From positions 1 through 50,700 of the IMG/VR virus record IMGVR_UViG_3300030419_003714: DNA of 50,700 nt; one strand, 5' to 3'. The notes under the pieces are model-generated. The model ran no database searches. It was not told where the DNA came from and saw only the letters and a program-made list of their open reading frames with translations. This DNA comes from a virus. Shown piece after piece: positions 40,693-49,329 of this stretch (positions are counted from its first letter, which is position 1; each line of letters begins with the position of its first letter). Both the position numbers and the translations under genes were made by a program.

Positions 40693-41330
40693 TCCTTTGC
40701 TCCCGGATATACTTCAGCATACGTTGGAGCATGCCCCCAAATATATCTATATATTTTTTTCTTAATTCTGTCTTCTGTGTTCTTCCAAAGGTACATTGTA
40801 ATTACTGCTCTAGGTATAGGAGCATTCCATGGTGTACCACAATGATACTCATCCCAATCAAACACACACATTCTATTAGGTTTAATTCTACATATCTTTG
40901 GATCTTCTGTTTCGTTTTTCCATCTTCCATAAAATTCAGTATTGCCACCCCATCCTTGCTCCCATTTTGGAACACAGTAGAATAATATTCTTTTCATTTG
41001 ATCTTGCTTACCAATATATTGATCTTCAAAGAAATCATAATGACGTGTATGAGCAAAATCTTTTGGGTGCATAAGTAAACCTACAAAGTCATCAAGTATC
41101 TCATAGTCAGGATACATCTCTTGTATTGTATGTAAAAAATTACTTGCTTTATGTAAAGGAAATCTTGCTAAAGGAAAGTATTTAATTGGTTCTTGTCCTC
41201 TGTGTTTCAAAACCATATTCTGAAACCTAAGAGTAGGAGATTTTGTTTGGAAGGTCCATTTATTAGTAGTAAAGTAATTATATAATTTATTTACTTCTTC
41301 CATTGATATGACATTATCAACAATGTTCAT
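40683..41330 (-). CDS. Prolyl-4-hydroxylase-like 2-oxoglutarate/Fe(II) oxygenase
   Basis: This 215-residue protein has the HxD site in FAHTRHYDFFED (His97, Asp99), a central FYCVPKWEQGWGGNTEFYGR typical of P4H-like enzymes, then PNRMCVFDWDEYHCGTPWNA with the distal His163 and PIPRAVITMYLW with Arg174. This class hydroxylates Pro, Lys or other residues in proteins or small molecules. It lies between the GNAT-like gene and the TauD-like gene with overlaps on both sides. Confidence 0.82.
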   Translation of the reverse strand: MNIVDNVISMEEVNKLYNYFTTNKWTFQTKSPTLRFQNMVLKHRGQEPIKYFPLARFPLHKASNFLHTIQEMYPDYEILDDFVGLLMHPKDFAHTRHYDFFEDQYIGKQDQMKRILFYCVPKWEQGWGGNTEFYGRWKNETEDPKICRIKPNRMCVFDWDEYHCGTPWNAPIPRAVITMYLWKNTEDRIKKKIYRYIWGHAPTYAEVYPGAKEWK

Positions 41331-41922
41331 TTTTTAACAATCCACCTTTATCAATCCACCACGAGGCGTTTTCTTCTATTAACTTAAATATAACTTGTTC
41401 TTTATAAAATAAAACACAAGTCCCTAATTCATCCCACATAGGAGGAATACCTCTCCTCTTACAATATTTAACCTCGTTTAATCTTGTTACTCTCGCTATC
41501 TTATCCATTTGAGGACTACTGTCGTTTCTAACATTAGCAGTCAACATTAATCTTTTAGCCCCTCTTGCAAAACACCATCTTCTTAATGGCTGCGCAAGTT
41601 GTTGAACATATAAATTATGTCCCATATATCTATTGAATGGCATAACATGATAGTATTCTGGTAGTGTGGCAGCTCTAAAAAATAATCTAAAGTCTTTATC
41701 CTTAATAATACTATCAGCGTTACTAGCAAACAATTCTTGAGCTCCTGCTACAGAAGCTATCTCACCATCAACAAATATTAACCAAAACTGAACATTTGGA
41801 TCTTCGAGTTTCATTGCCTCGAAAGACTCATTGAGTCTCCAACCAAGTTGTTTGCATTTATTACAAAATATTGCTAACTCAGGTTTGTATTCTTCACTGT
41901 ATCTTACTACCTCAATGCCCAT
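41317..41922 (-). CDS. GNAT-like N-acyltransferase
   Basis: This protein has 201 residues from the ATG at 41922; a longer frame to 41970 would overlap the previous gene more. The opening (MGIEVVRYSEEYKPELAIFC), QFWLIFVDGEIASVAGAQEL, FRLFFRAATLPEYYHVMPF and WCFARGAKRLMLTANVRNDS follow the strand-helix order of the GNAT fold, although the acetyl-CoA pyrophosphate loop (R/Q-x-x-G-x-G/A) is not clear. It may act on an amine or amino-sugar in this pathway. Start and end overlap both neighbours (11 and 14 bp). Confidence 0.55.
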   Translation of the reverse strand: MGIEVVRYSEEYKPELAIFCNKCKQLGWRLNESFEAMKLEDPNVQFWLIFVDGEIASVAGAQELFASNADSIIKDKDFRLFFRAATLPEYYHVMPFNRYMGHNLYVQQLAQPLRRWCFARGAKRLMLTANVRNDSSPQMDKIARVTRLNEVKYCKRRGIPPMWDELGTCVLFYKEQVIFKLIEENASWWIDKGGLLKNEHC

Positions 41923-42166
41923 TTTTCTTGGTATTGAATATCTTATCGAATGATGTCCAAGCATTATCAACGATTCTCATTTGCCTTCTTGTAAGAGCAA
42001 TACCGTCATCATCTTTTAAATCTTGAAACATAATTAACAGATCTTGATAAAAACGTGTTATGTCTGCATCATCCCAAGTCTTCAGATTAACTTGTAACCT
42101 CGAAGTAGTTTTTAATATGTTCTGCTTCTCTTCATATTGAGCAGCCCATTCTAATCCTCCACTCAT
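41912..42166 (-). CDS. Small helical protein in the radical SAM operon, unknown
   Basis: This 84-residue protein starts at the ATG at 42166, which overlaps the GT4 stop in an ATGA and has an AAGGA site upstream; the longer frame is not favoured. The sequence (MSGGLEWAAQYEEKQNILKT, then WDDADITRFYQDLLIMFQDL, RRQMRIVDNAWTSFDKIF) is a compact helical fold with a few Trp. It may be a partner or carrier of the modification genes, but nothing is recognisable. Confidence 0.5.
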   Translation of the reverse strand: MSGGLEWAAQYEEKQNILKTTSRLQVNLKTWDDADITRFYQDLLIMFQDLKDDDGIALTRRQMRIVDNAWTSFDKIFNTKKNGH

Positions 42167-43173
42167 AATAATCCTTCCAACATAGCTTTCCATTGCATAG
42201 CTCTAACATCCCAATTGTAAAAACCATTGGTATATCTTTGCTGCATGTTAAGCCTATCTTTCATAAATTGTTGATCTACCACTTTAACTGCATTAAGCAA
42301 ATTATCGGCAAATATGTTACAGTGCTTTTGAGGATCCTCAGTTATAGGATACATCATTGTCCAATTTGCTGCTGTTTCTGGCAATGCAGCAAATGCACTA
42401 TGGACACACAACAAGCCAGCTGACATCGCTTCTATCAAAGCTATACATGATGTCTCAGGCCATATTGATGGGTACGCGAAGATATGCATCTTCTCTAATT
42501 CTTTTTTCATATCTTTATTAGTTAGTGTATGATTATATGTAATGAAGTCATGGTTTCTACATTCATCAAATAATTTTACGTAAGGTTTATTTCTTTCTGG
42601 CCATCCATATATGTTAAAGTCTGAATACACATGAAGATGAACAGGCTTATCCATTTTCTTAAAGTATTGGTCATGCAATTGTTTGAACGTAGGAACAAGA
42701 AGTTCAAGACCTCTATGAGGTGTTGTGTGATAACATATGTTAATTACATCATCAGGTTTCTTATGTTCTGGTATAGGTTCAATTGCATTCTGCAATACAA
42801 CACTTTTACTATATGGAATATTAAGAAAGTTTTTAAACTGCTGTAATTGCCAATGACTAACAAAAACCAACTTCTCAAACTTTAAGTCTTCTGCCTTAAC
42901 ATTTTCCAAATGTTTAGTTTCAGGATCCCCAGCAAGATCATGGTTCCATAGAATTGGAATTCTGTCTGGATCAATATCTCTTACTCTGGATGGAATTATT
43001 TGAAACTTTTCTAATAGCTCTTTAGGTAGCCTTTCATACAGGCCATACTTCATTAACTCAGTACCACCCATTGCATTTCTATCAAGCTCATTCTGTTCTA
43101 TTATTTGTTTATCTTTAGGCAAATTGCCTTTAGTGCCTTTGCCTTTAGAATCTTCAATAATCAACTCAACCAT
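42163..43173 (-). CDS. GT4-type glycosyltransferase (GT-B fold)
   Basis: This 336-residue protein has GT4 features: RNAMGGTELMKYGLYERLPK (acceptor-side N-terminus), KLVFVSHWQLQQF, the linker VVLQNAIEPIPEHKKPDDVI, YHTTPHRGLELLVPTFKQLH and the donor site YPSIWPETSCIALIEAMSAG with the E-x7-E pair. It transfers a sugar from a nucleotide donor. Its start overlaps the glutaredoxin stop by 8 bp, and its end is ATGA-coupled to the small protein after it. It is a relative of LPS and glycan transferases rather than a DNA-modifying enzyme as far as can be judged. Confidence 0.8.
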   Translation of the reverse strand: MVELIIEDSKGKGTKGNLPKDKQIIEQNELDRNAMGGTELMKYGLYERLPKELLEKFQIIPSRVRDIDPDRIPILWNHDLAGDPETKHLENVKAEDLKFEKLVFVSHWQLQQFKNFLNIPYSKSVVLQNAIEPIPEHKKPDDVINICYHTTPHRGLELLVPTFKQLHDQYFKKMDKPVHLHVYSDFNIYGWPERNKPYVKLFDECRNHDFITYNHTLTNKDMKKELEKMHIFAYPSIWPETSCIALIEAMSAGLLCVHSAFAALPETAANWTMMYPITEDPQKHCNIFADNLLNAVKVVDQQFMKDRLNMQQRYTNGFYNWDVRAMQWKAMLEGLL

Positions 43174-43411
43174 GTTCTCTAAAACTTTCTGTATAATCTA
43201 AAAGATCCTCAAAGCCACCAATTAGTTTACCATCTGGTGCAAAGATTTGAGGATACGTTAATCTCATTTCATTCAATCCTGATCTAGCTATCAACTCTTC
43301 TCTAGTCTTTTGTGTTTGAGATATTTCCTCAAACGGAAGTTCAAGTCTATCTAACTCAGCTTTTGCCATGTCACAATAGTTACACAGCTCTCTAGTATAT
43401 ATCTGGTACAT
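43166..43411 (-). CDS. Glutaredoxin
   Basis: This 81-residue protein shows the glutaredoxin fold: MYQIYTRELCNYCDMAKAEL with the CNYC active site (Cys10, Cys13), LPFEEISQT, a cis-Pro in RLTYPQIFAPDGK and GGFEDLLDYT. It reduces disulfides with glutathione. Here it may serve the neighbouring oxygenases and radical SAM proteins, or ribonucleotide reductase as in T4. The gene overlaps radical SAM protein A by one base. Confidence 0.9.
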   Translation of the reverse strand: MYQIYTRELCNYCDMAKAELDRLELPFEEISQTQKTREELIARSGLNEMRLTYPQIFAPDGKLIGGFEDLLDYTESFREHG

Positions 43412-44721
43412 TATTCAAACTCCTTAAATATGGGAAACGTGTCATAGAAACTCGTTCCTCTTATTTTATCTAACTCAGTATGCCATTGTTTAAATACAGT
43501 ATAGTGATCTTGCCCATGTAGTTCTCCTAGATATTCATTATCCTGTAAAAGATTTGGAAGTTGCATTGTTGCATTAAGACTCCATTCAAAATTATCTCTT
43601 ACTTCTTTTATGTTGCTATCACAATCAGTAGTAAATTTACTAAACCACTTATTGTATTTTTCTATTATAATATCATTTGCTTTTTCAGGCAACGTTTTTA
43701 TTCCACATCTTTCCGGAAAATGTATTATATTTATTATTGGCATCCCACCAAAATTTCTACCAACTTTTTGAAATCTTTGTTTTATAACCCAATCGATAAA
43801 GTCTGGATAATAATATAAGTTATAATTTCCAATAGATGGCATTAACTCAAATGAAATATTATCATCTTTATTATTATCAGACCAATTTAAAAACTTTAAA
43901 AACTGTGACCACTTTACAGGATAGCGAACATAATCATTTCTCTCTCCTACATCATCTACAGATAAGTTAACAGTTATGTATTTAAAGTTTTTCCATAATT
44001 CAATTATTTTATTAGGTATCGATTGAGCACAATTAGTATTGTAATATAATATTTTATCTTTGGCTATATTTTTTTCAATACAATGTTCTAATATCTGTTC
44101 TGTTCTTTTTGTTATAAATGGTTCCCCACCTGACACAGCTATAAAATCTGATCTTTCTATTATTGGATATATTTTTTTCTCCCACATTGCATTGTCTTTA
44201 ATCCAATTAAAATCTCTAACGTCAAGTCCGTCCCATCCTAAATTATTATTAATTTGCTTATGGAGGGATCTCAATGCAGAACTATTCCAGGGTGAACATG
44301 GAACACATTGACCAGTGCACGTATTGCCTAACGATATTTGTAAAGTACTTGATTGATTAGACACTCTACCATCTTTATCAGTAACATCATTAACAAACTT
44401 TCGGTAGTATTTCATATCTCTACCTGCTCGTATTCTAGAATTACTAATATATTGTTGTCTCATAGACATACCATCTATATTTTTCTCTTCATTATAACAC
44501 ACATTACATGGCTTGCTCTTTCGCCCTGCAAGCATATTCAATCTGATCTCTCTCATTTCAGAGCCATTCCATTCCATATCACCACGAGCAGGACCAAAAC
44601 TTCTACAGCACAAACTTTCTGAACCATCTGTTTCAAAGTATTGATGTTCCCAAGGTACTGGACAAAAGGTAGGTGATATAGTATCAGTCTCACTTTTAAT
44701 ATTAAATGCAGTGTGGCTCAT
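43411..44721 (-). CDS. Radical SAM protein A with N-terminal cysteine-rich twitch-like domain
   Basis: This 436-residue protein has the radical SAM [4Fe-4S] motif CxxxCxxC at Cys135, Cys139 and Cys142 (ISLGNTCTGQCVPCSPW), followed by FIAVSGGEPFITK (SAM-binding GGE) and NLSVDDVGERNDYVRY. In front of it lies a ~110-residue region with Cys20, Cys38-Cys39 and Cys72/Cys75 (SKPCNVCYN), the pattern of an extra Fe-S cluster domain of the SPASM/twitch kind, here at the N-terminus. Two neighbours share this layout. The C-terminus ends in helical IRGTSFYDTFP-type sequence, also shared. Substrate unknown. Confidence 0.82.
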   Translation of the reverse strand: MSHTAFNIKSETDTISPTFCPVPWEHQYFETDGSESLCCRSFGPARGDMEWNGSEMREIRLNMLAGRKSKPCNVCYNEEKNIDGMSMRQQYISNSRIRAGRDMKYYRKFVNDVTDKDGRVSNQSSTLQISLGNTCTGQCVPCSPWNSSALRSLHKQINNNLGWDGLDVRDFNWIKDNAMWEKKIYPIIERSDFIAVSGGEPFITKRTEQILEHCIEKNIAKDKILYYNTNCAQSIPNKIIELWKNFKYITVNLSVDDVGERNDYVRYPVKWSQFLKFLNWSDNNKDDNISFELMPSIGNYNLYYYPDFIDWVIKQRFQKVGRNFGGMPIINIIHFPERCGIKTLPEKANDIIIEKYNKWFSKFTTDCDSNIKEVRDNFEWSLNATMQLPNLLQDNEYLGELHGQDHYTVFKQWHTELDKIRGTSFYDTFPIFKEFE

Positions 44722-45698
44722 ATTTTTCTCTTAGAGACTATCATATCAGTATCACAAAAACAAAGTTTGTATGGACATATAGTTGGTTCTGTTGGCCATT
44801 GTATGTTTTCGAGATCATTAATATTACCAAAAAAATTTAATTCGTAACCATCACAAGTAGCTCTTGCTATTCTACCATCTCCTTGAATCCACAAAGACTT
44901 GATACCTACATCACACTCCCATCCTTTAAAATTATTTTGACGTGAGCGGGATAGCTTTGCAACATTAAAAAAAGCATCATAATCAGTATTAACCTGAGTG
45001 TGGTCAGAATATTCTATTATAGATTTGCTAGGTATAAATTGATCACTTGGTGCACCAAATCTAATATCTAATTCATCAATAATTTTATTTTGTTCGTCTG
45101 TGTAATAAGTATCAGCCAAAGCAGGGTCTTCCATAAAGTTTGTTTTAAGATGTACAATTCTTACAGGCTCTACTACTTTTATGTTTGCAGTACTTAATGT
45201 TTTGTGTATTTCTAAGCAATGATCCCAATGGTTAGGATCCATCATTACTCTTACTATTATAGGTATGTCTTTTGCTAAGGTTTCAACTTTTGAAAACCAT
45301 ACTTCTCTTTGTTTATCTGTTTTGATTACATTTGAGTGATAAGTTGCAGCTATGTATCCTACTCTTCCAATCCAGCTCTTATATGCTTCTAAATTTTTAC
45401 TTACATTTGAAATCACACCAGTAGTGAAACCATTATTGTGAAACTTATCAATTAATTGATTTATATAAGGAAATGTAGAAGGCTCACCACCTGTAAAGTC
45501 AATATGACCATACTCAAATCTTTTGATAACCTCATCAGCCATTCTATCATATACGTCCCAGGAAAATGGTGCTGTCTCTTTACTACCCCAAGTAAATTCA
45601 TCACAATAAAAACATTTAAATGGGCAATGTAAATTAACCTGCCATTGAATCCATTTGAAAGGCTTATCATTAAAATATGTTGATATACTTTTTATCAT
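44718..45698 (-). CDS. Radical SAM protein B (shorter, C-terminal Cys cluster)
   Basis: This 326-residue protein has CxxxCxxC near the start (WQVNLHCPFKCFYCDEF; Cys25, Cys29, Cys32), FEYGHIDFTGGEPSTFPYIN and the HxxxxT-type SNVSKNLEAY strand. It lacks the N-terminal Cys-rich domain of its three neighbours. Instead it carries C-terminal cysteines (GWECDVG, RATCDGY, ICPYKLCFC) that look like a twitch/SPASM auxiliary cluster in the usual place. It is ATGA-coupled to both flanking radical SAM genes. Different architecture suggests a different reaction within the same pathway. Confidence 0.82.
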   Translation of the reverse strand: MIKSISTYFNDKPFKWIQWQVNLHCPFKCFYCDEFTWGSKETAPFSWDVYDRMADEVIKRFEYGHIDFTGGEPSTFPYINQLIDKFHNNGFTTGVISNVSKNLEAYKSWIGRVGYIAATYHSNVIKTDKQREVWFSKVETLAKDIPIIVRVMMDPNHWDHCLEIHKTLSTANIKVVEPVRIVHLKTNFMEDPALADTYYTDEQNKIIDELDIRFGAPSDQFIPSKSIIEYSDHTQVNTDYDAFFNVAKLSRSRQNNFKGWECDVGIKSLWIQGDGRIARATCDGYELNFFGNINDLENIQWPTEPTICPYKLCFCDTDMIVSKRKI

Positions 45699-46939
45699 AT
45701 CAGTTTATATAATTCCGGAAACGTCTTATCGAATTTTGTACCTCTAATGTCATCCATTTTTTGTGTGTATTTTTTAAACTCACCAAAATGTTTTGATTTG
45801 TCTTCACTCATCATAAAATCTTTTACTGCATATATTTGGTTAAGACCATACCATGGTTCACTAAAACTATTATACCAATCATCATATTTTTTAGCTATCA
45901 CTTCTTTAATATTTATAGGTAAAACTTTACAGTTCATATATGTAGGTCCATGAACATAACCAATAAATGGAAGACCTCTAAGAGGTGAATTATTTTGTTT
46001 ACCTATTTTAACAAACTTTTGATTTTGTATCCATTCAACAAACTCTGGCATATAGAAAACATTAATAGCATTGATAGTACAATTCATACGAGGTCCAATA
46101 TTATCTGGTGTGTTATCTACTATATATAATGTGTCAAGTATGTCATTCCAACGATCCGGGTATCTTATATAACTATTCTTATCTTCATAACAATCTATTG
46201 ACATACTCAGATCTATGTGTTTGAATTCATTCCAAAGTTCAAATATTCTATTTGTTGGTGTGATGGTAGCATTGGTATGATATCTTATTTTTATATTCTT
46301 GGCACAACCTTCTTCTACTATTTTTTCTAGTAATGGAATATGCTGTTTAAGGTACATAGGTTCACCACCAGCAAGAATTAAATGTTTTACATTTGGAAGT
46401 AATGGTAAGAATTGTTCATTCCAAAAATCTTGATCTTCAACCCAATTAAACTTACTTGTATCCCATTCATTAATTTGTCCTAACTTCTTAGCTAAGCCAA
46501 CCCATTTACTACTATCTTTAGGACCGCACATTACACATTGTAAGTTACAAGTATTACCTAATCTAAAATCAAACGATATAGGTGATGCATCTAATGTACC
46601 ATCGTTGTTTGTAAAATCTAAAAGCATCTCTAAATAACTTGGACCTATATGACCTTCATTATCACCTTCTTCATCTATCCATAAATGGTTTTGAATTTCT
46701 CTATGAGACTTTACACCACCTGCTTCTTCATCATAGCACTTAGTACACGCACTAACTTTTTCACCTTTAAGCATCTTTAATCTTGCTTGTTTATAATGCT
46801 CACCGTTCCATATATCTGTTATTGTATCTTTATTAAGATTACCAGCACTCTCTTTAGCTACACAGCACATGAGAGCATCACCAGTAGTATATGTTGCCAT
46901 ATGAACCCAAGGCTTAATGCAAAACGTATCACTTATCAT
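45695..46939 (-). CDS. Radical SAM protein C with N-terminal cysteine-rich twitch-like domain
   Basis: This 414-residue protein has a radical SAM motif at Cys131, Cys135 and Cys138 (RLGNTCNLQCVMCGPK), then HLILAGGEPMYLKQHI and DLSMSIDCYEDKNSYIRY. Its N-terminus has Cys7, Cys25-Cys26 and Cys65/Cys68 (SACTKCYDEE), aligning with proteins A and D. The closing DDIRGTKFDKTFPELYKL matches the end of protein A. The start overlaps gene D by 11 bp, and the end is ATGA-coupled to gene B. A, C and D appear to be paralogues that have diverged within the operon. Confidence 0.83.
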   Translation of the reverse strand: MISDTFCIKPWVHMATYTTGDALMCCVAKESAGNLNKDTITDIWNGEHYKQARLKMLKGEKVSACTKCYDEEAGGVKSHREIQNHLWIDEEGDNEGHIGPSYLEMLLDFTNNDGTLDASPISFDFRLGNTCNLQCVMCGPKDSSKWVGLAKKLGQINEWDTSKFNWVEDQDFWNEQFLPLLPNVKHLILAGGEPMYLKQHIPLLEKIVEEGCAKNIKIRYHTNATITPTNRIFELWNEFKHIDLSMSIDCYEDKNSYIRYPDRWNDILDTLYIVDNTPDNIGPRMNCTINAINVFYMPEFVEWIQNQKFVKIGKQNNSPLRGLPFIGYVHGPTYMNCKVLPINIKEVIAKKYDDWYNSFSEPWYGLNQIYAVKDFMMSEDKSKHFGEFKKYTQKMDDIRGTKFDKTFPELYKLI

Positions 46940-48221
46940 CTTTTATCATTTCATAAACATCAGGAATATAATCCTTAAACTTTTGTTTGCGTTTGTTGTC
47001 TATAAGATCAGTCATGTCCCAAAAGTCTGTAATGTTTTCTTTCCAATTTTCATTTCTATTATTTTCCAATACATTGAGATACGAATCAACTGAGTTTTTT
47101 GTTATTTGAGATTTTTCATATAACCATGACTCTTGTACTCTTTGTAATTTTAAAAAAGCTAGGTTTCTTACTTCTTCGTTAAAATTGGATACATCGAGAT
47201 ATGTTGGATGTGTGACATATAAAAAGTCAATGTCAATTACTCTATCTTGTTTTCTACTAACCTCTTCACCAAACTCAATTATTTTATCTATATTCAATAT
47301 GTTGAATATTTGAATTGCTGGTGACATATTTAATTTGACATTGGGTAGGCGACCCAACGCTATAAAGTTCTTTTTGATGGTCTGCCAATGTGACGGTGCT
47401 CTTATATAATCATTAACAAGACCTGTACCATCTATACTAGCTTGTATTTGTACGTGTCTAAACTTACTTAACATTTCTAAAAATCTTGGTTGTGCATTAG
47501 TACAATTTGTATTAAACATTAAGTCTACTTTATCCTGGACACCTTTATCAACCATCTCTTGCATGAAGTCATAAGTAGATTGAAGTAATGTAGGTTCACC
47601 ACCTGTAAAATAAACTTTTTTCAAATTAGGAACATAGCCATTTAACTCATTCCAAAATTCTGGAGCTTCAACCCAATCCATAGGAAACGGATCACTGTCC
47701 GGACTTGTATGTGGCCATTGCTTAGCCCACATATCAACATACCTATTACTTTTCCTTAATGAGTGATGTTCTTTTTCTATCTGATTACTATTAAATACAT
47801 TACACATTCTACATTTAAGATTACATAAATTACCTAATCTCAAATCAAGATAATCTGGAGGAGTAGATAAGTATCCATCATTCTCTTCTGTTTCCTTCAC
47901 ACGTCTTAATATTTCTTCTTTACCTAATCTTTGTGTCCATTCACTATTGTGTCTATGTCTATAGCTATCCTTACCAGTGTCTTCTTGAAACCAACACTTA
48001 TTACATACATCTAATTTCTCACCTTTAACCATTGCCTTTCTAACATCACGAAGGCTTTTTGCATTCCATGCTTCTGTTGGTGTTGTATTACCAGCATACA
48101 CTGCCTTACCTTCATCATCAAGTAAGTGTGCACGCCATGCTATACAACAAAAGCCATATGTTCCAGGATTGTTGACCATAAGGTTGGTCCATGGGTGTAC
48201 GCAAAATGTTTTGGATATCAT
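46929..48221 (-). CDS. Radical SAM protein D with N-terminal cysteine-rich twitch-like domain
   Basis: This 430-residue protein starts at the ATG at 48221, which overlaps the AspH-like gene stop in an ATGA. N-terminal cysteines are Cys7, Cys25-Cys26 and Cys73/Cys76 (DVCNKCWFQ). The radical SAM motif is Cys133, Cys137 and Cys140 (LRLGNLCNLKCRMCNVF), with KKVYFTGGEPTLLQ and HVQIQASIDGTGLVNDYIRA after it. It is the first of the four radical SAM genes. Like A and C it has an insert of ~40 residues between the two cysteine regions and a long C-terminal helical tail. Confidence 0.83.
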   Translation of the reverse strand: MISKTFCVHPWTNLMVNNPGTYGFCCIAWRAHLLDDEGKAVYAGNTTPTEAWNAKSLRDVRKAMVKGEKLDVCNKCWFQEDTGKDSYRHRHNSEWTQRLGKEEILRRVKETEENDGYLSTPPDYLDLRLGNLCNLKCRMCNVFNSNQIEKEHHSLRKSNRYVDMWAKQWPHTSPDSDPFPMDWVEAPEFWNELNGYVPNLKKVYFTGGEPTLLQSTYDFMQEMVDKGVQDKVDLMFNTNCTNAQPRFLEMLSKFRHVQIQASIDGTGLVNDYIRAPSHWQTIKKNFIALGRLPNVKLNMSPAIQIFNILNIDKIIEFGEEVSRKQDRVIDIDFLYVTHPTYLDVSNFNEEVRNLAFLKLQRVQESWLYEKSQITKNSVDSYLNVLENNRNENWKENITDFWDMTDLIDNKRKQKFKDYIPDVYEMIKDDK

Positions 48222-48790
48222 TTCAGTACAACACACAATAAATTATATCTGTGATCTAGGCCTGCATTAAATGCTGTGTGAGGTTTGGTTGTATCTACCA
48301 TATAGGCGCTGCCATCAGCTGGTAGAAAATATGCCCTATCATTTACAACAAGTTTGTTGCCAGGGTTAGATATAATTGGTATATGAATACGTTTAGTGGG
48401 ATCTTTATGTAATGTGAGACAGTGTAGAGCATGTATTTTTACAACACGCATACGTCCTATGGTATATTGTGTATTAAGCTCTTTAAACACCTCATAAAAA
48501 TATGTGTGTTTTGCTTTATCAATAAATTCAAAGAAGTCTTGTTCAACTAACCCAGGTGGTGGAACTTGCCTTCTTGCTACCCCTTGTGTTGTAGCAAAAT
48601 ATTCGTATGCTAATGAACCTGCACCTTGATAATAATAATCATCCGGATGTGGTTTGGCAAATGGAGCGTGTGTCAAGCATAGCTGATTTACTCTATTAAT
48701 ATCTGCATGTTCTAATAACCAGTCTAATGATTCTTTTAGTTTATCAACATCAAATTGGAAATCAAGTTTCTGTACGTTTTTGTCGTTCAT
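48218..48790 (-). CDS. Aspartyl/asparaginyl beta-hydroxylase-like (AspH cupin) oxygenase
   Basis: This 190-residue protein ends in the AspH/LpxO-type catalytic region. RVVKIHALHCLTLHKDPTKR carries His128 and Asp130, IHIPIISNPG is the following strand, and MVDTTKPHTAFNAGLDHRYN carries His171 and Arg181. AspH-like enzymes use iron and hydroxylate Asp or Asn residues or lipid A chains; some members need only two His. This is the third 2-oxoglutarate oxygenase in the operon and directly precedes radical SAM D. Its start overlaps the DUF6356-like gene by 29 bp. Confidence 0.75.
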   Translation of the reverse strand: MNDKNVQKLDFQFDVDKLKESLDWLLEHADINRVNQLCLTHAPFAKPHPDDYYYQGAGSLAYEYFATTQGVARRQVPPPGLVEQDFFEFIDKAKHTYFYEVFKELNTQYTIGRMRVVKIHALHCLTLHKDPTKRIHIPIISNPGNKLVVNDRAYFLPADGSAYMVDTTKPHTAFNAGLDHRYNLLCVVLK

Positions 48791-49145
48791 TGTTTAGCCT
48801 ACGAAGTTCTATAAGATCCGGATGCATATATCCAGGTTTCTTATGTTTAGTTGCTAGAAGCTCTTCGTCGAGTTGTTGTATGAACTCAAAACTTAATATA
48901 CGTTGAAGTTCTTCTCTGTGTCTACGAGACTCAACTAGCTTCTTAAACGATTTAATAATAAAGGTAGACGTGTTAAATGGAAAGAGATATGGGACAAAAC
49001 CATGTATAATACCCACAAGCATATACCATAAACCCCTAGTAGAATTAACAACACTGAAAACCCCATGAGCCCAATAGCTCTGAGGATTGTCTGTAGAGCG
49101 TGGATGCTCGACGAATATTCTGTAAATCCATTCATTTATTCTCAT
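48762..49145 (-). CDS. Small membrane-associated protein (DUF6356-like)
   Basis: This 127-residue protein has an N-terminal segment with EHPRSTDNPQSYWAHGVFSV, a hydrophobic stretch (RGLWYMLVGIIHGFVPYLFP) and NTSTFIIKSFKKLVESRRH. This resembles DUF6356 proteins, where 'SYW-H-F...HALLPFLF' precedes a Lys/Arg-rich end. The C-terminal half is charged and helical. It may be an inner-membrane or membrane-surface protein. It overlaps the next gene by 29 bp and the previous by 14 bp. Confidence 0.6.
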   Translation of the reverse strand: MRINEWIYRIFVEHPRSTDNPQSYWAHGVFSVVNSTRGLWYMLVGIIHGFVPYLFPFNTSTFIIKSFKKLVESRRHREELQRILSFEFIQQLDEELLATKHKKPGYMHPDLIELRRLNNERQKRTET

Positions 49146-49329
49146 CTTCTTCAGCCCATTTTAACATTTCAATTGGTATACCAGATTTTTCAGAAGCCCG
49201 CTCATACATCAAATCTTTTGGAATGAAGGTCTGACCACTTTTAGGATCTTCGTATAATACAGCATGCTTGGCTTCTTTCAAAGCAGCTAATGCACGAGCC
49301 TTTACAGTCATGGTCATTCCTTCAGTCAT
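49132..49329 (-). CDS. Small charged protein, unknown
   Basis: This 65-residue protein (MTEGMTMTVKARALAALKEA, then KHAVLYEDPKSGQTFIPKDL) starts in an ATGA overlap with the upstream stop. It has a basic helix followed by a short strand and an acidic C-terminus. No family recognised. It lies between two small genes in the run leading to the radical SAM cluster. Confidence 0.55.
   Translation of the reverse strand: MTEGMTMTVKARALAALKEAKHAVLYEDPKSGQTFIPKDLMYERASEKSGIPIEMLKWAEEDENK

Noticed and set aside
39685-48790. A queuosine-type or DNA base-modification pathway
   Set aside because: No QueC/D/E/F, Tgt-like, thymidylate synthase-like or base-glucosylation features are visible; the radical SAM proteins have twitch-like rather than QueE-type layout.
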